In this document: piece after piece, positions 1-4,341 of the stretch
Layout: each line of letters opens with the position of its first letter
Numbering within the stretch: the first letter of the stretch is position 1
NCBI GenBank assembly: GCA_013203365.1
Contig: JABMQG010000110.1
Coordinates: 1-6,822, forward strand
DNA: 6,822 nucleotides
Direction: 5' to 3'
DNA from: Planctomycetota bacterium
GTDB taxonomy: Bacteria; Planctomycetota; Phycisphaerae; SM23-33; FEN-1343
Position numbers and translations under genes: made by a program
Notes under the pieces: model-generated
Database searches by the model: none
Seen by the model: the letters and a program-made list of their open reading frames with translations, nothing else
What the model was told of the DNA's origin: nothing

Positions 1-3
1 CGA

Positions 4-67
4 AACTTTTTTTTGCCAAACAAACCCATTTGTATGGGATCTGTTAGGTATCACCCGCCGTTCGCCG
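4..67 (+). repeat. Left copy of 64-bp inverted repeat
   Basis: This stretch matches the reverse complement of 6697-6760 at 61 of 64 positions, with no gaps; the mismatches are at 34, 39 and 61. It starts with AAC and a run of eight T (7-14), passes through GCCAAACAAACCCATTTG, and ends in a GC-rich part. A small hairpin can form inside it: CCCAT (25-29) with ATGGG (34-38) around a TTGT loop. It lies 60 bp beyond the regulator stop codon, between genes. The left edge may continue beyond the window. It holds no gene of its own that I can support. Most likely it is a member of a dispersed intergenic repeat family. Confidence 0.93.
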
Positions 68-109
68 TCAGCCGCCTTTCCACTTTCTACTTACTACTGT
101 CTCCCGCTC

Positions 110-126
110 TGTGTGCATCGCACACA
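110..126 (-). terminator. Hairpin directly after the response-regulator stop
   Basis: TGTGTGC (110-116) and GCACACA (120-126) form a perfect 7-bp stem with a 3-nt loop. On the minus strand it begins one base after the regulator's TAG stop (128-130), the position expected of a 3'-end hairpin. The next bases in the transcript are purine-rich (GAGCGGGAGA) and there is no U tract, so it is not a classical intrinsic terminator. It could protect the mRNA 3' end or act with Rho. Confidence 0.4.
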
Positions 127-127
127 C

Positions 128-1525
128 CTACCCCATAAGGCCGTATTTTTTCATCTTCTTGAAGAGCGTCGTTCGGTTGATTTGCAACTCGTCGGCCGTG
201 GCTTGACGGTTTCCGCCGTGGCGGGCGAGGGTGGCTTGCAAGATCGCACTTTCTGGGCCGGCCAAGGCCTCTACGAGACTCATCGGATCTTCCGTAAGAG
301 GAGAGACGGAAGTAGACCGCCCGGCACAGGCCAATACGGTCGCCGGCAGATCCTCCGGACAAATCCGGCCCTCCCTGCACAGCAGGACCGCCCGTTCTAT
401 GCAGTTCTCCAACTCCCGGACGTTGCCCGGCCAATCGTACCGCTGCATAAGGCCAATGGCCTGCTCACTCAATTCGACACCCCGCTTGCCGGACTGGGCA
501 GTGTATTTGTCGAGGAAGTGTTTCACCAGAAGCTGAATATCGCCCGGCCGCTCGCGCAGTGCCGGCAGTTCGATGTTCACCACGTTGACGCGGTAGTAAA
601 GGTCCTGTCGAAATCGGCCCGCGGCGACTTCCTCGGCCAGGTCGCGATTCGAAGCCAACAGCACGCGAACGTCCACAGTTTGGGTCACATTGGAGCCTAC
701 AGGCTCGAATTGCCGCTCCTGCAACACCCGCAGCAGTTTCACCTGCAATGCAGGCGAGGCCGAGGCGATCTCGTCGAGGAACAGGGTGCCGCGGTCGGCG
801 GCGGAAAACTTGCCCTGCCTATCGGACAGGGCATTGGTAAACGCGCCCCGCACGTAACCGAACAACTCGCTCTCCAGCAGCGTTTCCGGCAGCGACCCGC
901 AGGAGACCTCCACAAACGGCATGGTGCTGCGGGGGCTGTGGGCGTGAATCGCTCGCGCGATCAGGCTCTTGCCCGTGCCGCTTTCTCCGGTCATAAGGAT
1001 AGTAGCCCGACTGTCGGCCACCGCCTCGATGAGCTCGAAGATCTTCAGCATCTTGTGATCGCAGCCGATGATGTTGTCCAGACCGAACCTTACTTCCAGT
1101 TGCCGGCGGAGTTGGCGGTTCTCCGCGAGCAGCTGCTGTTGCTGAAGGGCCCGGCGCACGCACATCCGAACGTCGTCGTCGATTATGGGCTTGGTCAGGT
1201 AATCATAGGCCCCATGCTTAATGGCCTCCACCGCCGACTCTATTGTGCCGTAGCCGGTAATAAGGATAACCACCAGGTCGGGGTAGTGTTTCCGAACGTG
1301 CTGGAGCAGTTCCAGCCCGCTGGAACCGGGCAGCATCACGTCGGAGAGCACCAGGTGAAAATGCTCCACAGCCAGCACCCTCATCGCCTCTTCGGTGGAC
1401 TCGCAACCCACCACGCTGTAGCCTTCCATGCGCAGGAACTCGCCCAGCGAATCAAGTATGATCTGATCGTCATCGACCAGAAGAATTCGCTCGCCGTTAA
1501 CCGGGTCTTTGCGTTCGTCGCTCAT
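128..1525 (-). CDS. Sigma-54-dependent NtrC-family response regulator
   Basis: A 465-residue cytoplasmic transcription activator with the full three-part bacterial enhancer-binding architecture. The receiver domain (about 12-125) has the acidic residues D18-D20, phospho-acceptor D62 in SDVMLP, T90 and K112. The AAA+ domain (about 150-385) has Walker A GESGTGKS (180-187), the sigma-54 contact loop as GAFTNA (227-232, where GAFTGA is usual), Walker B LFLDE (D251, E252), sensor I ASNRD, the arginine-finger region FRQDLYYR (305-312) and sensor II WPGNVRELEN (365-374). A Fis-type helix-turn-helix closes the protein (about 424-465). Length is normal for the family. The ATG is effectively forced, because TGA and TAA stops lie in frame two to four codons upstream; there is no Shine-Dalgarno sequence. 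It follows the kinase gene by 114 bp and is its likely partner. Target genes cannot be named from the window. Confidence 0.96.
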   Translation of the reverse strand: MSDERKDPVNGERILLVDDDQIILDSLGEFLRMEGYSVVGCESTEEAMRVLAVEHFHLVLSDVMLPGSSGLELLQHVRKHYPDLVVILITGYGTIESAVEAIKHGAYDYLTKPIIDDDVRMCVRRALQQQQLLAENRQLRRQLEVRFGLDNIIGCDHKMLKIFELIEAVADSRATILMTGESGTGKSLIARAIHAHSPRSTMPFVEVSCGSLPETLLESELFGYVRGAFTNALSDRQGKFSAADRGTLFLDEIASASPALQVKLLRVLQERQFEPVGSNVTQTVDVRVLLASNRDLAEEVAAGRFRQDLYYRVNVVNIELPALRERPGDIQLLVKHFLDKYTAQSGKRGVELSEQAIGLMQRYDWPGNVRELENCIERAVLLCREGRICPEDLPATVLACAGRSTSVSPLTEDPMSLVEALAGPESAILQATLARHGGNRQATADELQINRTTLFKKMKKYGLMG

Positions 1526-1639
1526 AAGCGATTATCATTCATTCTTTGGTTAGATTGTATTCATTCGTTAGTTAGGCTATCGGCGCATGGCCGACCCAGC
1601 CAACCACGCATCTGCACAACAGCGTTTGTGTTCCGACGG
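1526..1639 (-). promoter_or_regulatory. Kinase-regulator spacer with paired GAATGAAT boxes
   Basis: This 114-bp spacer separates the kinase stop from the regulator start. Read on the minus strand it holds two exact GAATGAAT boxes (complements of 1559-1566 and 1537-1544) whose starts are 22 bp apart, about two helical turns, just upstream of the regulator ATG. A TACAAT sequence that resembles a -10 box lies between them, but without a recognisable -35 box. A six-codon reading frame (1522-1542, MNDNRL) begins in the nearer box and its TGA overlaps the regulator's ATG as ATGA. The spacer may carry an internal promoter or a translational coupling element. Both are inferences. Confidence 0.3.
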
Positions 1640-2704
1640 TCAATGAAACAACTCCCCGCCTTGGCTGCACGGGACCTTTACGGTAAAGACCGCCCCGCCG
1701 TTGGGGCCGTTGGCCGCCTCGATCGTGCCGCCTGCCCGCTCGACTATGCTCCTGCATATGCTCAATCCCAGACCAGTCCCCTTTCCGTTGGGCTTGGTGC
1801 TGAAAAAGGGCTCGAATATCCTATCGATCCATTCCTCCGGCAGTCCCGTGCCGGAATCGGCGAAAGTCACAGTCGCCTGCCCGTGCAGGACCCTGCTGTT
1901 GATTACCAGCCGGCCTCCGGGTGTCATTGCGTCGGCGGCGTTCTTCATAAGGTTGCACATGACCTGGAACAAGTCGCCAGGCACAAGGCTGCCCGATCCC
2001 GGGCCCATATTGCAGATCACCGTAACGGCGGCCGCGGCAATGGTCGGCGACATAGCCTCCGTGGCTTGATCTATCAAGGAACCCAGCGGCGCCTTATCCG
2101 GCCCAGCCCCTTCCGGACGCGAAAAACCCAACAATTCAGCCACTATGTTTGCCATTCGGCTCACCCCGTCCCGTGCCCTGGACAGGTACTCCGGGGCCTT
2201 GTCGGCCTGGCCCGTCTTGCACACTCGCTCAGCCAGTCCGAGGTAACGCCCGATGCCATCAAGCGGGTTATTCAACTCATGCGCCACTTGCGCGGCCAGC
2301 TGCCCCACCGCCGCCATTCGCTCGCTCATCGCCAGCCGCCGCTGCATACTCACACGGGAGGTCACATCTTCGACCAAGACGACGATGTTGGGAAACTGTC
2401 CGTCCAGTCGCCTGATGTGCACGTCGGCCAGCCGAATCGATCCGTCTGCCGACCGCAGGTTCAGACCGCGGTGACTGACCGGCTCGACGCCGTCGGGCAA
2501 TCCGGCCAGCTCGCCCGGCCAGTCATGTTCGTCATCCTCGCCGGATTTGCCGTGAAGGGCTTCGCCCAGCGTTCGGCCAAGGGGCAGCAGCTTCCTGGCC
2601 GCCTTGTTTCGTCTGCGGATCACACCGTCAATATCGACAAGCAACACTGCCACGGGCAACGCTTCCAGTGCCGCCGCTTCCAGTTTTTCCGTTTGATCCT
2701 GCAT
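1640..2704 (-). CDS. Soluble PAS-domain sensor histidine kinase (NtrB-like)
   Basis: A 354-residue histidine kinase. An N-terminal PAS domain (about 8-115, from ALEALPVAVLLVDIDG to IVVLVEDVTSR) is followed by a HisKA dimerisation helix with the phospho-accepting H142 in AHELNNPL (141-148), then an HATPase domain with the N box around N251 and N255 (NLMKNAADAM), the G1 box DSGTG (283-287), the F box FEPFF (297-301) and the G2 box GKGTGLGL (307-314). All catalytic motifs look intact. There is no signal peptide or membrane segment, so it should sense a cytoplasmic cue through PAS; the ligand is unknown. The ATG is well supported: an in-frame TAA lies seven codons upstream with no alternative start between. 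No Shine-Dalgarno sequence is visible. It sits 87 bp after truB and 114 bp before the NtrC-type regulator, which it most likely phosphorylates. Confidence 0.96.
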   Translation of the reverse strand: MQDQTEKLEAAALEALPVAVLLVDIDGVIRRRNKAARKLLPLGRTLGEALHGKSGEDDEHDWPGELAGLPDGVEPVSHRGLNLRSADGSIRLADVHIRRLDGQFPNIVVLVEDVTSRVSMQRRLAMSERMAAVGQLAAQVAHELNNPLDGIGRYLGLAERVCKTGQADKAPEYLSRARDGVSRMANIVAELLGFSRPEGAGPDKAPLGSLIDQATEAMSPTIAAAAVTVICNMGPGSGSLVPGDLFQVMCNLMKNAADAMTPGGRLVINSRVLHGQATVTFADSGTGLPEEWIDRIFEPFFSTKPNGKGTGLGLSICRSIVERAGGTIEAANGPNGGAVFTVKVPCSQGGELFH

Positions 2705-2734
2705 AGAGTTGGTTATCGACGCTTATAGGCGGAA

Positions 2735-2806
2735 TGTTTCACTAAATCAACAGTGTTTCAAAATAACAACACACAGAAGAACCCTAACACCTTACAAGTG
2801 AAACAC
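2735..2806 (-). repeat. Competing inverted repeats between truB and kinase gene
   Basis: TGTTTCACT (2735-2743) is a perfect inverted match to AGTGAAACA (2797-2805), and GTGTTTCA (2753-2760) is a perfect inverted match to TGAAACAC (2799-2806). In the minus-strand transcript the segment around 2797-2806, just before the truB stop codon, could therefore pair with either of two downstream partners, but not both at once. The intervening DNA is AT-rich. This could be a weak terminator or attenuator at the truB-kinase junction, or a repeated protein site. No strong U tract follows either stem. Confidence 0.3.
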
Positions 2807-3673
2807 CTTCTTTGGATGGATGGTTTGCCCATCGTGCGAGACCTCGCAAAGGGCAACCAGCCGGCCGGCCCCGTTGATCGCGGCTACGTAGGCACCTGCC
2901 GGAGGGCACTGTTGAGCCGGGGGGGGTATTATGGATCGGCCCATTGAAAGTTCCGCTTCTGCCCGGGGTTCCAGCGTTATTGTGGGCCAGCCCTGCACCG
3001 CCTGGTTGGCTGGCAGCAAGGCCTCGACGACGTTGTCGGGCGTAAGCTGATCCGCCTTGACGGCCTTATCGAGAGCGAAATGGCCGACCCGCGTCCGCGT
3101 CAGGGCCGAGCAGTAGGCCCCGCATCCCAGTCTCCGACCAATGTCCCTGGCCAGAGCGCGTATGTAAGTACCTTTGCCGCAATCGACCTCAAGTGTGGCG
3201 AGTCGGCCATCAATGGCTAACAGCCTAAGCGAACTGATGCTAACTGTTCGCGTAGGAATGTCCACGCTCTGGCCAGCGCGTGCAAGCTCATAGGCACGTC
3301 GCCCATCGATATGCACGGCCGAATGTGCCGGGGGCACCTGCTCGATTTCGCCTACGAACTCTCCCAGGACCGCACGCAGGTCATCTTCAGTCGGCGCCGC
3401 GGCGGCGGTCGGCGTGACGACGCCTTCGCTATCGTCGGTTGTCGAGGTGGCGCAAAAGGTCAACTCGGCTAGGTATTGCTTGGACTGGGCGGCGATAAAC
3501 TCTGCCAACCTGGTTGCCGGCCCAACGCACACCACCAGCACACCGTTGGCAAACGGATCCAAAGTGCCGGCGTGCCCAACCTTTGTGCGGCGAGGCAGCA
3601 GCCGACGAATACCGGCCACTATGTCGTGACTGGTTGGACCGACAGGTTTGTTCACGTTGAGAAGGCCAAACAT
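2792..3673 (-). CDS. truB: tRNA pseudouridine(55) synthase TruB
   Basis: TruB converts uridine 55 of the T loop of tRNAs to pseudouridine in the cytoplasm. The 293-residue protein has the family's usual length and order. It opens with FGLLNVNKPVGPTS (2-15), followed by the catalytic motif HAGTLDP (34-40) with D39 as the nucleophile. Next come KQYLAEL with the active-site tyrosine Y67, QVPPAHSAVHIDGRRAYELAR (112-132), and GKGTYIRALARDIG with the conserved R172. A PUA-like C-terminal domain runs from about 222 to 293. The start is forced, because an in-frame TAG lies two codons upstream; no Shine-Dalgarno sequence is visible. A run of eight C on the coding strand lies in codons 250-252. It is not beside infB, rbfA or rpsO, its common neighbours, but beside a two-component system and, divergently, a DUF2203 gene. 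Confidence 0.97.
   Translation of the reverse strand: MFGLLNVNKPVGPTSHDIVAGIRRLLPRRTKVGHAGTLDPFANGVLVVCVGPATRLAEFIAAQSKQYLAELTFCATSTTDDSEGVVTPTAAAAPTEDDLRAVLGEFVGEIEQVPPAHSAVHIDGRRAYELARAGQSVDIPTRTVSISSLRLLAIDGRLATLEVDCGKGTYIRALARDIGRRLGCGAYCSALTRTRVGHFALDKAVKADQLTPDNVVEALLPANQAVQGWPTITLEPRAEAELSMGRSIIPPPAQQCPPAGAYVAAINGAGRLVALCEVSHDGQTIHPKKVFHL
2919..2926 (-). repeat. Homopolymer of eight C in truB
   Basis: Eight G on the plus strand (eight C on the coding strand) fall in the proline codons 250-252 of truB, inside the C-terminal PUA-like domain. A one-base slip here would change only the last roughly 40 residues and leave the catalytic domain untouched. It may simply be a mutable spot. Confidence 0.9.
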
Positions 3674-3855
3674 GCGCTAAGCATACAAGCCGACCTGGTA
3701 AATGCAAAACGCCGAATCTTTCCGCGGCCAACCGGTTTTTCAGTCTGCTCTAATGCCGTAGCGGCGGCCCTGCCGATATATTGAGGTGTGTGTCGGACAT
3801 CGTGGTCTCTCAGACCTGCCGCACAGTCCGGCATCACAATGCAGGAAATTACGCC
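3674..3855. promoter_or_regulatory. Divergent promoter region between truB and DUF2203 gene
   Basis: These 182 bp separate two genes that point away from each other, so promoters for both must lie here or in the neighbouring coding DNA. For the plus-strand gene, TATATT (3777-3782) resembles a -10 box (5 of 6) but has no good -35 partner; it would give a leader of roughly 65 nt. For truB, the minus strand has TTGCAT (complement of 3702-3707), a 16-bp spacer and TATGCT (complement of 3680-3685), both weak; if real, transcription would start close to or at the ATG. No operator palindrome or riboswitch was recognised. Confidence 0.35.
3843..3847 (+). promoter_or_regulatory. Ribosome binding site AGGAA for the DUF2203 gene
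   Basis: AGGAA lies 8 nt before the ATG at 3856, normal Shine-Dalgarno spacing. It supports this start over an in-frame TTG at 3781, which would add 25 residues that do not look like the family. It is the only clear Shine-Dalgarno-like site among the five genes. Confidence 0.6.
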
Positions 3856-4302
3856 ATGGATGCATACAAGTCGCACGTCAAGGACCTGCCGCTGGTTGAA
3901 GCACAGACGCGTTACTTCACGCTGGCACATGCAAACCGCGCGTTGGTGCTCGTACGGCGGATCATCTCTGACGTGCTGAAGAACTACCAGATCGTGATGG
4001 ACCAGCAGGAAATCATGGAGTTTCACCAAACCCACGGTGCCAGCGAACAGGCCAGACAAAGCCAACAGAACATCCTGTGCATAATCGAGCGACTTCAGAA
4101 CCTTGCCGACGAACTGACTATCTTGGGTGTGGAAATGAAGGACTGGGCGATCGGCATCGTGGATTTCCCGGCCGTCGCTGACGGTCGAGAGGTTCGGCTA
4201 TGTTGGCGACACGATGAGCAGGCCGTCGGATTCTGGCACGAAATCGACGACGATTGTGCTGTACGGCGGAATATCGACACCCTGGCCGGTACACTGCCGT
4301 AG
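3856..4302 (+). CDS. DUF2203-family protein of unknown function
   Basis: A 148-residue, probably cytoplasmic protein that I recognise as DUF2203 (COG4911-like) from two conserved ends. RYFTLAHANRAL (19-30) near the N terminus is the family's opening motif. The C-terminal half has LGVEMKDWAIGIVDFPA (90-106), then GREVRLCWR (110-118) and VGFWHEIDD (124-132). Between them, residues about 31-90 are rich in Q, E and I/L and look helical, possibly a coiled coil. No catalytic motif, metal site, signal peptide or membrane segment is evident. The start at 3856 is chosen because of the AGGAA site at 3843 and the fit to the family. It is transcribed away from truB and converges on the large exported-protein gene, whose stop is only 39 bp away. 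The biochemical role of the family is not known to me. Confidence 0.86.
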   Translation: MDAYKSHVKDLPLVEAQTRYFTLAHANRALVLVRRIISDVLKNYQIVMDQQEIMEFHQTHGASEQARQSQQNILCIIERLQNLADELTILGVEMKDWAIGIVDFPAVADGREVRLCWRHDEQAVGFWHEIDDDCAVRRNIDTLAGTLP

Positions 4303-4341
4303 ACGACTTGGGGCAACCGGCGGTACTTCAGAAACTCACCC

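Noticed and set aside
113..2728. 871-codon plus-strand open frame across the regulator and kinase genes
   Set aside because: Its codons are exactly aligned antisense to those of the two real genes, so it stays open because TTA, CTA and TCA codons are rare in them. Its translation shows no domain, and the opposite strand encodes clear conserved families.
3781..3855. TTG start giving a 25-residue longer DUF2203 protein
   Set aside because: The extension has no family-like sequence, and a ribosome binding site at 3843 supports the ATG at 3856.
4285..4324. Stems around the DUF2203 stop codon as a bidirectional terminator
   Set aside because: GCCGGT/ACCGGC and ACTGCCG/CGGCGGT can pair, but the loops are 18-25 nt, the two stems compete and no T tract follows in either direction.
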